Shown here piece by piece: positions 63,802 to 64,000 of a stretch of 64,000 nucleotides of DNA (its first letter is position 1; the number at the start of each line of letters is the position of its first letter). A model generated the notes under the pieces. It was not told where the DNA came from. It did not search any database and saw nothing but the letters and a program-made list of their open reading frames with translations. Both the position numbers and the translations under genes were made by a program. The stretch lies in assembly GCA_016785225.1 (NCBI GenBank), contig JAFBJZ010000772.1, positions 2,790,001 through 2,854,000 of the forward strand. Reading direction: 5' to 3'. The stretch is from Psettodes erumei. Lineage: Eukaryota; Chordata; Actinopteri; Pleuronectiformes; Psettodidae.

Positions 63802-64000
63802 CTAATAATGGAAAGAGACAAAGAGCATGTATGTGAGCGAATGTTTCGTGGAAGAGGATTTTCAGAATTTTTTTTTTTGCCACCTGGTGGCAGCATTAAG
63901 CACCATCAGAGGGGAACAACAACACTGAGTTAGTGCGCCTGCCTGACAATGTGTCTGGGTTGGAACAGACAAGGGCACCGAAAAGAAAACCCTGTCGTGC

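Noticed and set aside
1..64000. CRISPR arrays, operons, phage or bacterial genes
   Set aside because: There are no regularly spaced identical repeats and no dense coding. All real genes are spliced vertebrate genes.

Overview
This is vertebrate nuclear DNA, almost certainly from a ray-finned (teleost) fish. The genes have multiple exons with GT-AG introns, and the introns are short for a vertebrate. The background is AT-rich with many microsatellites, and I recognise several dispersed repeats and LINE pieces typical of fish. The recognisable genes are igf1r, pgpep1l and synm, in the same order and relative orientation as IGF1R-PGPEP1L-SYNM on human chromosome 15q26. Species and paralogue (igf1ra or igf1rb) cannot be decided from the window.

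Layout from left to right. 1-23.4 kb: no protein-coding gene that I can support. It holds simple repeats, a degenerate dispersed repeat near 8.2 kb and a compositionally unusual block at 13.9-14.8 kb that may be a conserved non-coding element. 23.4-29.4 kb: broken pieces on the + strand that resemble TTC23, the gene next to SYNM in human. They contain frameshifts and lack splice donors, so they look like a dead copy. 29.4-34.7 kb: non-coding, probably including the synm 3' UTR. 34.7-40.3 kb (-): synm (synemin, a type IV intermediate filament protein), four coding exons, with an apparent one-base frameshift in the tail exon. 40.3-41.6 kb: shared upstream region between the head-to-head genes synm and pgpep1l. 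41.6-42.6 kb (+): pgpep1l, five compact exons, catalytic triad intact. 42.6-48.0 kb: between the tail-to-tail genes pgpep1l and igf1r, probably mostly igf1r 3' UTR. 48.0-63.8 kb (-): igf1r exons equivalent to human exons 6-21. The 5' exons lie beyond the right edge.

The three genes do not form a pathway: a membrane receptor tyrosine kinase for insulin-like growth factors, a cytosolic N-terminal pyroglutamate peptidase and a muscle/neural filament protein. Their adjacency is old vertebrate synteny. I found no prokaryote-type system, CRISPR array, operon or tRNA, and no clearly new biological system. The most notable observations are the decayed ttc23 copy, the synm frameshift, a GC-AG intron in igf1r, a long Pro/Ser-rich insert in the IGF1R tail and a perfect RFX-type X-box in igf1r intron 10.
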